Positions 35,689 through 46,026 of a stretch of 64,000 nucleotides of DNA are shown here, in pieces. The DNA comes from Girardinichthys multiradiatus (taxonomy: Eukaryota > Chordata > Actinopteri > Cyprinodontiformes > Goodeidae). The notes beneath the pieces are model-generated. The model was not told where the DNA came from. It was given only the letters and a program-made list of their open reading frames with translations, and ran no database searches. The DNA lies in NCBI RefSeq assembly GCF_021462225.1, contig NC_061805.1:53140395-53204394 (forward strand), written 5' to 3'. The position numbers and the translations under genes were made by a program. Within the stretch, counting starts at the first letter, position 1. Each line of letters starts with the position of its first letter.

Positions 35689-36225
35689 AAATGTATTCAC
35701 TTTGGTTTACCAAACAAAAATGAGAAATGTGATGTAATAAACCTAAAGGACAAATAAATGAGGTTTAAAATGCTTCTAATTCAGATGAAGTAAACATCTG
35801 TTGAACATTTAGATCTAATCGGAGTGGACAGTTTTCTCAGTTAGATCCAACTGAACCACAGAGTCAGCTGAGGACAGAAACACTGTTCCTTCCTGTAAGC
35901 TGATTCATCTCCATCTTCATTTCTCACACAAACAGAAGAGGTTCAAAGATCACAACAGGACTCACTTATTGGTTTTAATGTCCTGGGATTTAAACCCCAA
36001 AGCTTGGATCAGTCAGACTGGTTCAGTCCAAAACTGTTTAATAATCAAATGCTCAGCACTACAATCACTGATCACTCATTGATATGGACCCAGTATTGAT
36101 CAGGAAAACAGCAGACACACAGCACCACAGGAATGGATCAGTTCAGAACAACATTATATTATACAAGTAGGGGTTCTAGAGATCTGTAGCGCAGAGCTGG
36201 ACTTGCTCCTGCCTCAAGACCCAGT

Positions 36226-39200
36226 TCAGGACTCTGGTTTCCTGGGTCGTATCTTCATCTCTGTGAACCGCAGCGAGTACTGCCACCCGGTCCAGCTGGA
36301 CCACTCCACACCGTCAGCATAGGAAGCATGACCTCCTCTCAGGTACTGTCCGTTCAGGTTGGAGGTGTGGCAGTTTCGGTACCACCATGCCCCCTGGTAG
36401 TATGCTGCACAGTTGTTCTCAGACTGGTCCTGGTCCCGGTCTTTGGTGGTAAATCGCATCCCAGAGTGTTTAAGGAGAGAGTCCCCTGAAGGAGGTAGAC
36501 GGAGAGTACTGAGTACAGTGTAGCTTTGTCTAACATGCAGTTCTACACTGTAGTAGTCCGTGGTAGTTATTTGTGTGCAGTACCTGCAGTCCCAGAGTAC
36601 CCATCCACAGTCAGTGGGTATCCGTCCTCCTCAGGGTTCACAGAATCTCGACCGACAGAGAAATCAGAGTAAAGAGCGAAAGCTGTGGCGTTATCGAAGT
36701 CTGCCATGTCGATACGCAACTCGAAACCTCCTGACCTGGTGAGGGCATAAATCCTCTGCAGACCTAAGAGACAGGCAGACGGAGTCACTTAGTCAGCTTT
36801 GCTTCTCCAGATAACACACAATGAAACAAACACATCAAAATTTTAAAGCAAAACTGCCCTGGTGCATGTAGGCAACCAGCTTCTCTATATGGTACACCTG
36901 TAATGCTGAGACAGGACATATGAAGAAATATTTAAAAACAGACAGACAAAAGGGGGGGCGGTGTCCTGTGTCCTATTTGTGTTGGTCCCAAGCTCGTTTA
37001 AATGCAGATGATTGCGTCATGAAGAGTATCCGGCGTAAAACTGTTGCCACGTCTCCCATGCGAGTCAAGAACGTTATCTCCATACTCAATCGCTCAAGGT
37101 CGGGATTAACAACAACTGCCATTGGTGCTGCTGAGCACCGGTTGAAATCGGACTACTGTTGGTCAGCAAAGAAGAAGAGGAGGAAAACACAGAGAGAGAA
37201 GAGGAAAGGCAGGAGTCTAGGACTGAGAGTAAAGTAGGAACTTTGAATATTGCGACTATGACAGGAGAAGCCAGAGTTGGCTGACATGATGGAGAGGAAG
37301 AAGGTGAGATGTTCAGGAGACCAAGTGGAAAGGTAGCAAGGCTAGAAGCTCAGGAGCAGGGTGCTACCATGGTGTGGAGGAGAAGAGACATGATGTAGAA
37401 GTTATCTTCAAGGAGGAGATTGTCAGGAAGGTTCTGGCGGTGAGAACAGTGTCAGAGAAATGAAGGTTGTTAGTGGTAATGCCCCACAGGTAGGATGGGA
37501 GTTAGAGGAGAAGGAGAAGGTCTGGAGCAAGTTCGCCGAAGTGATGCAGAATATCTCCAGAGCTGAGAGCATGGTGATTGGTGCAGAACTCAATGGACAT
37601 GATGGAGCAGGGAACAGAGGTGATGAGGACGTGATGGGCAGGGTTGGTATGAAGAAGGTGGTAGACTTTGTAAAGATGATGGAATTGGCTGTAGTGAACA
37701 CTTTCTTCTAGAAAAGGCTGGAACACAGGATGACCTACAGGAGCAGAGCTAGGAGCATAAAGGTGGATTACATCTTGTGTAGAACATGTAATCTGAAGGA
37801 ACTCGGTCACTGCAGGTAGTGAAAAGTAAGAGTGTTGCTTGACTGCACAGGATGGTGGTGTGTAGAATGAATCTGATGGTGAAGAAGATGAAGAGGACAA
37901 AGGTAGAACAGAGGACAAAGTGGTGAAAGCTGAGCCTGGTCACACAGGCTCCGGGTGACCAGAAGGTGCTTCCAGAGGACTGGAAAACTACAGCTAATTC
38001 CATCAAGGAGACAGGTAGGAGAGTACTTGGGATGTCTTCTGGAAGGAAAGTTGGTAAGGACACCTGGTGGTGGAATAAGGAAGGACAGGAGTGGATACAG
38101 AGAAAGAGATCAGCTGAGAAGAAGTGGGACACTGAGAGGACTGAAGAGTCTCCAGGAGAACAGGGAGACTCAGCATAAAGTGAAGGTGGAGATAGCTAAG
38201 GCCAAACTAAGTAAGGACAGTAAGGAGGGAGAGAAGGATTTATACAGATTGGAGAGGGAGAGAGATGGAGATGGGAAGGATGTTCAGCAGGTCAGGGTGA
38301 TTAAAGACCAAGATGGAGATGAACTGACAGGCGTGATAGGAAGATAAAAGGAGTACTTTCAAGAGTTGATGAATGAGGAAAATGAGAGAGAACAAAGATC
38401 AGAAGAAGCAACCATTGTGGATCAGGAAGAAGGAAAGAATAAAGTCAGGAAGGTGCTGAAACATCTGTAAAAACAACGTTGTTCAGTTCAACATTAACAA
38501 CTGAGCTCCACTAATGAACAACAACGTATGCTGGTTTATGCTCCACCAGCTGAACGTCTGGGTGTTGACCCTTCACACGGAGGCTCTGTAACAAAGTGAC
38601 GGCCTTGTTGGCTCAAGTAATCAGAGCTGAGAGTCTCTCTGTTCCTTCATTGGCACAATAATAAAGTTCATTAACACACCCAACCAGTGCTCCCCTGTAG
38701 TGATCCCAAAGCCGTCCCTGTAGGCCTCCCAGCCCCTGAAGAAGTTCACCGAGCCATCCTCCCTCCTCTGGATCACCTGCAGAACATACACAGACATTAG
38801 AAGACACCAGTGCCTCACAGTGCGGAGACAGGTGTTCCTGTGCGTGTCCACCACAGGATCAGCATATTTAGCTTATTATAGAGGTTCACTGCTCAAAAGA
38901 TAAATCCTCTGTTTCACCAAGGTGTTGTCAAATAAACCAACAGGGTAACCAAAGACAACATCTTATAAAATAAATAAAACACACAGAAAGACTGTAGGTA
39001 AAATCGTTCCTCAGAACATGGTGGAACACAACAGATCAGGCGTGCAGCTCCACCTGAGTTGAACCGGTCCTTTCTGAGCTGTGATATGTTCTTATATGAA
39101 ACGATGAAGAATTAGAAATTCAGACCGACACATTCAGCAGGTCTGTTATCTTGACTTTAATTAGATCTTTCAACATCTGAAAACGTCCAGTTAGTCAGAA

Positions 39201-40307
39201 GCTCTGAGGCCTCTACCAATCTGCAGATCCCCTGATGACCGGTAGAGGCACTGGTGCTCTGTGTGTATCTGTGCGCGTACCGTCCAGCCTCCCCCGTCGG
39301 TGCTCATGTCGCAGTAAACCATGAAGCCGTCAGGATCATGTGTCGGAAACACAGAATACACTCCGTCCTGAGAGACGCCGGATGCTAAAATGTTGCTGCA
39401 GTCTCTGGGTTGGACCGCTGAGAAGACAGGTTGCCATGGACACAATCAGAGCTTAATTAAAACAAGCTATTGATGACTATGTAACCTGTATGCTACATAT
39501 TGACCTGTCTATTACTTCTGTGTTGTTACCTGAGTCTCACCTGTCTGTGTGAGGTCTCGGCTCAGCTCAGACTTCAGCCTCCTCAGGCTCTCTGCCTCCC
39601 TCTTGAGGCCGAGCAGAGAATCACTGAAACTCTCTGCTAGTTTCAAAACACCAGAGTGACTGTCAGACAGCACCTGTGCAGGTGACAGCCCAGTAAGTTA
39701 ATAGTCTGTTGTATTGATCAACAACTGCTACGTTAGCTTCAGATATGTAACTCCACCTGGATGACACGACTCTGTTCGCTCTGCAGTCTGTCCATCCGTT
39801 GATCCAGAACACCTTGACCCCTTTTTAGGGAATCTGTTTCCAGCCTCAGGTTGTGGGCATGGCCTGTTAACACCTTCAGATCATCACCCAGCTTCTGAAA
39901 CGCCCCCCTCTCCTTCCACTCATCTGCGTTGTGATCGGTCAGTGTCCTCAGCAGCGAGCTCTGCAGGGCCTCCCAGCGCAGGAAGTGTTCGCTGAAGTCT
40001 GGACAGTTTGGGTCCAGAAAGACGCTGACCGGTTCTCCGTCTGTCACACGCGATATGGTCACCAGGGCACCGGAGTCTTTGGTAATGGTGGAAATGGCAG
40101 GTGCTGAGACTCCACCCCTGTTACCATGACAACAGTGTGTGAATATTCAGGCCAAGACATGGACAGGTGAATAGAGCAGACAGGTGTTACCTGCTGATGA
40201 AGGGTAGAGGATACTGGGTGAGATGCAGGACTGTCAGTGTCGCCGTGACGATGGCTGCTATGACGAGCAGCACAATGACCGACCATAAGAGGAAGGTGCA
40301 GCACCTC

Positions 40308-40340
<33 letters not shown>

Positions 40341-40957
40341 CGTGAGAATCTGGATTCAGGCCTGAGCTAGAACTGCTCTGATGGTTCTGTCTCTCTGTGT
40401 TGGACCTTCTCAGTTGTTGTTGAACAGCGCAGATGCAGCTGAGGTGGAACCTTTATCTGACAGAGGAGCCTAGTTTGGATTATTCAGATATTACTGATGG
40501 ACTTGTATTTGTGATGTTATGGTTTCAGCAGACAGAGAAGCAGAACCAACAGACTGCTGCCCTGAAGCAGCTGTGTGATGTTTCTCGTTCAGTACCAGGA
40601 TTACTTTGACAGGGACAGTAAACCCACAGATGCTCAGATTATTTATTTTCTGTCTGCATGTTGAAGATATAATCTAAGATGCTGAGCATGAAGTCGGAGC
40701 TCTGCTGAAGAGATCCAGGCTGTTGTGCAGAATTTAATCTGTGGTTCCTCAGCAGGTCAGTGAAGCTGACAGATGCTACAGATTACACACACTTTGATCT
40801 GACGGTTTAACTCCAGATTAACACGGATTAACTCCAGAGCCTCAGAGTGGGACACGGAACCGGAGCGTGTTTGACTCACCTTGTACTTGTTTGGTCTCTT
40901 GCTGTCCAGCTCCGAGCTGCTGTTGTTCATGATGGTCCACTCATCATTCAGCATCAT
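36226..40957 (-). CDS. fibcd1: Fibrinogen C domain-containing protein 1
   Basis: Type II membrane protein whose extracellular fibrinogen-like domain binds acetylated sugars such as chitin in a calcium-dependent manner (known for mammalian FIBCD1). Coding exons on the minus strand: 40880-40957, 40191-40306, 39757-40117, 39541-39673, 39281-39417, 38680-38776, 36584-36763, 36226-36485. All phases fit, giving 453 residues against 461 in human. The cytoplasmic tail is short ([14 protein letters not shown]...), the membrane segment spans about residues 31-52, an alpha-helical stalk runs to about 230, and the fibrinogen-like domain (about 233-450) shows '[15 protein letters not shown]', 'DGGGWTV', 'EDGYPLTV' and '[19 protein letters not shown]'. 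The acceptor at 40959-40961 suggests a non-coding exon upstream. An RTE-like LINE lies in the intron between exons 6 and 7. Confidence 0.95.
36960..38470 (+). mobile_element. RTE-like LINE fragment in fibcd1 intron
   Basis: Plus-strand frames resemble the endonuclease-to-RT linker of RTE-type LINEs: '[20 protein letters not shown]' near 37610, 'KWWKLS' near 37920, '[20 protein letters not shown]' near 38060 and '[18 protein letters not shown]' near 38280. Stops and shifts are frequent and the RT core is missing. It is antisense to fibcd1. Confidence 0.7.
40310..40340. repeat. (CA)n microsatellite beside a fibcd1 splice acceptor
   Basis: A CA tract begins within a few bases of the acceptor of the membrane-segment exon (40306). 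On the gene strand it is (TG)n and takes the place of a normal polypyrimidine tract. Confidence 0.8.
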
Positions 40958-41284
40958 CCTGAAACACCAACAGACTGGTTTACACCTCTGACTGTTCACA
41001 GACCTGCCCCAACACCTTCATCCTGGTCCAAACAAATCCAGAGGCCACGTAGAACAGTCTTCCAGAACTTTCCAGATAGCTGTCAGATGCTACTCAAAGA
41101 GATGCTGCAACATCATGCTTCTATACCAAACCAACACTAAGCATCAGCAGTCATCTGACACACAACAGAACCATCATGTTCTTCATAAATGACTCCAAAC
41201 AGAACAGAACCTTTCCAGGCTCACTATGCAGAACACCATCTTGTAACACCAATCAATTATTAGAACTTCAGAAGTCTCATTGAC

Positions 41285-41432
41285 CCGTCACCTTCACCCA
41301 CCAATCGGAGGCAGCTTGGGTTTTTCTGAGGACTCTTTGGGATGAAGGGCAGAGAAGCTGGAATCAAACTCACAACCTGCCAATTCCCAGACAACCTCTG
41401 TTCCACTGAGCCACAGCTCCTCCAGTGGTGGT
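41285..41432 (-). mobile_element. tRNA-derived SINE, second family
   Basis: On the minus strand there is an A box TGGCTCAGTGG (41403-41413) and a B box AGTTTGATTCC (41360-41370), spaced as in a tRNA gene, followed by a short unrelated tail. Confidence 0.6.
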
Positions 41433-42630
41433 TAAATTTTGATTCCTAACTTGGACCGGTGGCTCTGGTAAGAACTTGCCTATGCAGTTGTCCGTTACAG
41501 AGACCTTGGGTGTGCTTTGGTGACGCATAAAGTGAAATAAACTGAAGGTCCATCGTTTTCTAAATCAGCTATTTATCCTCCTGTAGAACTTCTAGAAGCT
41601 ACACCAACATCCATGTAAAAACCTCCACTACCTGAAGATCATCACACTAATGGTTATTTTGGATCTGAACAGGAAGTTGATCAGAGAACCTAAAGAGAAA
41701 CTTTCAGAAACGCCGTAAAGACCCTAGGAAGCTGTTCCAGGAACCCTCAGATGTTCTTCTTGGTTGCTTCAAAATAAACACAGTCCATATTGAGAGGATT
41801 TCTTTGGACTTTGGTCGCTTTTTCATTCTGTTTTAGTCCAGTCCTGGTACCTGAGAGCAACAGTGAAGCTGATGTTTGATAAATGACACAAGAACCAGAC
41901 TGAGAATCAGGAACAATGTCTCTGAACAAAGGAACAATAGCAAGGGGTGTCCACAGAAGATCTTTCGAGTGTTTCTCAAGAGGACTGTGAGAAACTTCTC
42001 ACAGAGAAGTAAGACAGAAGAATGATGATAGACCATCTAAACATCGTTAGGAACTCAGAGACTCTGTTCTTCTCTCTGATTGAACCAGTGCCTGCAGGTA
42101 TGCCCTGTTGTCCTAACAGACAGATTTGGACTGGTGTCTTGTGACTGAAGATGACAGAAGGTCTGAAGCTGCTGATCTGCGAGCTGAGCAGCTGCTGGGC
42201 TTGTTCTTGCCGAGGTTCTGCCAGTTCCTCTTTAATCTGACTGATCAACTCTGACTCTAAACTCCTGAATGTGACAGTAACACCTGTCTGTCCATTTCAT
42301 CTGAAGCTGCATCCATGTGGGAAGCTGTCAAGACCTCTTAGTCTGAAGATGGCTCATTTTAAAGTTCTGGTCTACAGAAATAAACTTTTATTTAATGCAT
42401 TCCTGTTCAGAATTAAATCAGCTGAATCCTTCATCTTATTCCTGGTTTAACTGTAACAACCCAGCCTGTCTGAACTGTGTCACAGGTAGAACTTTAGTTC
42501 TAAGTTAAAACATCTACAGTAGATGAGATGATGGGAGCGGTTGAGTCTGAGTGTCTGCTGCAGATCAGAACTGGATCTGAAACAAACTCAGTCTGCTGAA
42601 GAAGATCCTAACTCCTAATCGCTACTAAAA
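41433..42630. other. Upstream flank of fibcd1, nothing identified
   Basis: No exon, repeat family or RNA gene could be supported. Short frames on the minus strand at 41.7-42.2 kb lack known motifs. Confidence 0.4.
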
Positions 42631-42639
42631 TGAAACAAC

Positions 42640-42815
42640 ATGGGGCAAGTTGTAGCAGTAAATGGGTGTCCCACATTCAGAGGGTATGAGTCCTCAATGC
42701 AGCCGTCCGGGGTTGGATTCCAGATCCTGGGACCTGCTGCATGTCTTCCCAACTTCTCCCTCTGTCATTCCTGTCTGCTTACTGTGAAATAAGGCTCACT
42801 AGTGCCACAAAACAT
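42640..42815 (+). mobile_element. tRNA-derived SINE, third family
   Basis: A B box GGTTGGATTCC (42711-42721) follows a tRNA-like head. The body 'CTGCTGCATGTCTTCCC' and the end 'AAGGCTCACTAGTGCCA' match a common fish SINE as I recall it. The A box is diverged. Confidence 0.55.
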
Positions 42816-43397
42816 TTAAATAATGAAAGAAATGTGTTCAACATCCTCATCTTCCTATCAGGTGCTGTTCAGTTTTCCATCAATGATCATCATTGATTAT
42901 CTGTTCAAAACAACTTCTTCCTATGACCAAGGTATCAACAAGAAACCCCATTCTGACCAATCAGCTGATCCCCCAATCAATAACTGACCTTATTGTCTTC
43001 AGGATCCAGATGAACAGAAATCCAGAAAATTTCCCAGTAGTTCCGTTTGAAGCCGTGTTCAGGTCAGCTTGCAGAAATCCTCTGCTGTGGTAATCTCATC
43101 AGTTCCCTGTGGATTTATGTACTTTAGCCTGTCCCTGCTAACTGAGCATGCTCAGTGTGATCAGAGTGAGGAAGACTCCAACGGGAAACCCAAACAGCTG
43201 GACTCTCTGAGGAACATCAGAAACAGGAAGTTCTGACATGCTGTAGGGATCATGGGAACAGCGCTAGGCTGGTTTAAATCTTATTTGTCTGACAGATTCC
43301 AGTTTGTTCATGTAAATGATAAATCATCTTTAAACTCCAGGGTTAATTGTGGAGTACCACAGGGTTCAGTACTTGGGCCAATTCTCTTTACTATATA

Positions 43398-45009
43398 CAG
43401 GTCCTTCTCAAAATATTAGCATATTGTGATAAAGTTCATTATTTTCCATAATGTAATGATGAAAATGTAACATTCATATATTTTAGATTCATTGCACACT
43501 AACTGAAATATTTCAGGTCTTTTATTGTCTTAATACGGATGATTTTGGCATACAGCTCATGAAAACCCAAAATTCCTATCTCACAAAATTAGCATATCAT
43601 TAAAAGGGTCTCTAAACGAGCTATGAACCTAATCATCTGAATCAACGAGTTAACTCTAAACACCTGCAAAAGATTCCTGAGGCCTTTAAAACTCCCAGCC
43701 TGGTTCATCACTCAAAACCCCAATCATGGGTAAGACTGCCGACCTGACTGCTGTCCAGAAGGCCACTATTGACACCCTCAAGCAAGAGGGTAAGACACAG
43801 AAAGACATTTCTGAACAAATAGGCTGTTCCCAGAGTGCTGTATCAAGGCACCTCAGTGGGAAGTCTGTGGGAAGGAAAAAGTGTGGCAGAAAACGCTGCA
43901 CAACGAGAAGAGGTGACCGGACCCTGAGGAAGATTGTGGAGAAGGGCCGATTCCAGACCTTGGGGGACCTGCGGAAGCAGTGGACTGAGTCTGGAGTAGA
44001 AACATCCAGAGCCACCGTGCACAGGCGTGTGCAGGAAATGGGCTACAGGTGCCGCATTCCCCAGGTCAAGCCACTTTTGAACCAGAAACAGCGGCAGAAG
44101 CGCCTGACCTGGGCTACAGAGAAGCAGCACTGGACTGTTGCTCAGTGGTCCAAAGTACTTTTTTCGGATGAAAGCAAATTCTGCATGTCATTCGGAAATC
44201 AAGGTGCCAGAGTCTGGAGGAAGACTGGGGAGAAGGAAATGCCAAAATGCCAGAAGTCCAGTGTCAAGTACCCACAGTCAGTGATGGTGTGGGGTGCCGT
44301 GTCAGCTGCTGGTGTTGGTCCACTGTGTTTTATCAAGGGCAGGGTCAATGCAGCTAGCTATCAGGAGATTTTGGAGCACTTCATGCTTCCATCTGCTGAA
44401 AAGCTTTATGGAGATGAAGATTTCATTTTTCAGCACGACCTGGCACCTGCTCACAGTGCCAAAACCACTGGTAAATGGTTTACTGACCATGGTATCACTG
44501 TGCTCAATTGGCCTGCCAACTCTCCTGACCTGAACCCCATAGAGAATCTGTGGGATATTGTGAAGAGAACGTTGAGAGACTCAAGACCCAACACTCTGGA
44601 TGAGCTAAAGGCCGCTATCGAAGCATCCTGGGCCTCCATAAGACCTCAGCAGTGCCACAGGCTGATTGCCTCCATGCCACGCCGCATTGAAGCAGTCATT
44701 TCTGCAAAAGGATTCCCGACCAAGTATTGAGTGCATAACTGTACATGATTATTTGAAGGTTGATGTTTTTTGTATTAAAAACACTTTTCTTTTATTGGTC
44801 GGATGAAATATGCTAATTTTGTGAGATAGGAATTTTGGGTTTTTATGAGCTGTATGCCAAAATCATCCGTATTAAGACAATAAAAGACCTGAAATATTTC
44901 AGTTAGTGTGCAATGAATCTAAAATATATGAATGTTAAATTTTCATCATGACATTATGGAAAATAATGAACTTTATCACAATAAATGCTAATATTTTGAG
45001 AAGGACCTG
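43398..45009 (+). mobile_element. Tc1-like transposon, copy 3, apparently complete
   Basis: It has the same CAGGTCC ends, with TA at 43396-43397 and 45010-45011. It is inserted into an L2-type LINE. The inverted repeats are complete apart from a small insertion (ATAA) near the right end at 44983. Confidence 0.92.
43726..44730 (+). CDS. Tc1-family transposase, intact, 334 aa
   Basis: It has the same architecture as copy 1: two helix-turn-helix regions, the basic GRKKCGRKRC stretch, D148, D238 and E273. Compared with copy 1 it has Q31 for R, G46 for E, R62 for S, R110 for H, R126 for S, A130 for T, K143 for N, and PSA for SSV at 222-224. Where copy 2 can be compared, it usually agrees with copy 3, so copy 3 is probably nearer the family consensus. 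The frame is uninterrupted and of normal length; activity is unknown. Confidence 0.95.
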   Translation: MGKTADLTAVQKATIDTLKQEGKTQKDISEQIGCSQSAVSRHLSGKSVGRKKCGRKRCTTRRGDRTLRKIVEKGRFQTLGDLRKQWTESGVETSRATVHRRVQEMGYRCRIPQVKPLLNQKQRQKRLTWATEKQHWTVAQWSKVLFSDESKFCMSFGNQGARVWRKTGEKEMPKCQKSSVKYPQSVMVWGAVSAAGVGPLCFIKGRVNAASYQEILEHFMLPSAEKLYGDEDFIFQHDLAPAHSAKTTGKWFTDHGITVLNWPANSPDLNPIENLWDIVKRTLRDSRPNTLDELKAAIEASWASIRPQQCHRLIASMPRRIEAVISAKGFPTKY

Positions 45010-45044
45010 TATATGCTTCCAATAGGTCAAATTATCAGGCAGTG

Positions 45045-45690
45045 TACCAGATCACGCTCTAATCAGGTACCATCAGGCAGACGCTACAGATCCATTAAAG
45101 CAAGAACAAGCAGATTCTACAGTTTCTATCCAGCAGCAGCAGCTAAACTCAACACAGTCAGAACGTTAAGAAGATGGAACTGAGCTTCTGAATGTGAGAA
45201 CATGTGCTTTTATTTGACCAAACTGCTTCTTTTTCTATTTTACATAAATGATTTATTGCTGGGCTGCACGGTGGTGCAGTTGGTAGCACTGTTGCCTTGC
45301 AGCAAGAAGGTCCTGGGTTTGATTCCCGACCGGGGGTCTTTCTGCATGGAGTTTGCATGTTCTCCCCGTGCATGCGTGGGTTCTCACCGGGTACTCCGGC
45401 TTCCTCCCACAGTCCAAAGACATGCCTGTTAGGTTAATTGGTAACTCTAAATTGACTTTAGGTGTATGAATGAGTGTGTGCTTGGTTGTTTGTGTGTTGC
45501 CCTGTGATGGACTGGCGACCTGTCCAGGGTGAACCCCGCCTCTCACCCATAGACTGCTGGAGATAGACACCAGCTCCCCCGTGACCCACTGTGGAAGAAG
45601 CGGTAGAAAATGACTGACTGACTGATTTATTGCTCAATGTACCAGGTAGATTTTCACTCAGTTTCATTGTACTTGTGACAGGGCCGATGT
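45045..45690 (+). mobile_element. LINE 3' tail carrying a SINE
   Basis: 45045-45260 matches the LINE tail at 5.19-5.40 kb ('ACCATCAGGCAGACGCTACA', 'GAACATGTGCTTTTATTT'). A SINE occupies 45261-45635, with A box 45272-45283 and B box 45316-45326. After it the LINE tail resumes to about 45690 with 'TTTCATTGTACTTGTGACA', a typical L2/Rex1 end. TTTATTGCT lies on both sides of the SINE as its target duplication. Confidence 0.75.
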
Positions 45691-45699
45691 TCTGGTTCT

Positions 45700-46026
45700 G
45701 GAGGAATCGTTTAGTTTTTTCTTAAACTTTGCAGCTTGAATCTAAACGACACAATGCCTCTAAAACATGAGAGCTGAGCTCCTTCTGTCCTTACATGAGT
45801 TTTCACTCATTCATTAACGCTGGGGACTATTTTTCCCCCGCTGGGAGGCGCTGCTGAGTAACCTCCTGCACAGTGGGTGGAGTCCGGTGCGGTTGGTCGG
45901 TTCTGCCAGCAGGGGGGTAGAGGAGCAGCTGTAGCCGCGGACGGAGAGGACAGTTTGCAGACGGAGAACATCTGGATACCGTCATTTTAAGGCTTTCACC
46001 TGGTTAACAGAAAATACCTGGTCTCC
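45700..46026 (+). promoter_or_regulatory. Likely promoter and 5' UTR of the GST gene
   Basis: The GC content rises near 45830-45960 ('GTAGCCGCGGACGGAGAGG') just before the first exon. No TATA box is evident. The exact start cannot be fixed. Confidence 0.35.

Larger units (their letters stand above)
43245..45044 (+). mobile_element. L2-type LINE fragment split by Tc1
   Basis: Plus-strand text before the Tc1 encodes '[14 protein letters not shown]' and '[16 protein letters not shown]'. Directly after the Tc1 the frame continues 'MLPIGQIIRQ' once one TA copy is ignored. This is the reverse transcriptase block before the catalytic motif. The fragment then joins an unrelated LINE tail at about 45045. 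Confidence 0.7.

Noticed and set aside
37460..38347. Plus-strand frames as a host gene antisense to fibcd1
   Set aside because: They are consecutive broken pieces of an RTE-like LINE.
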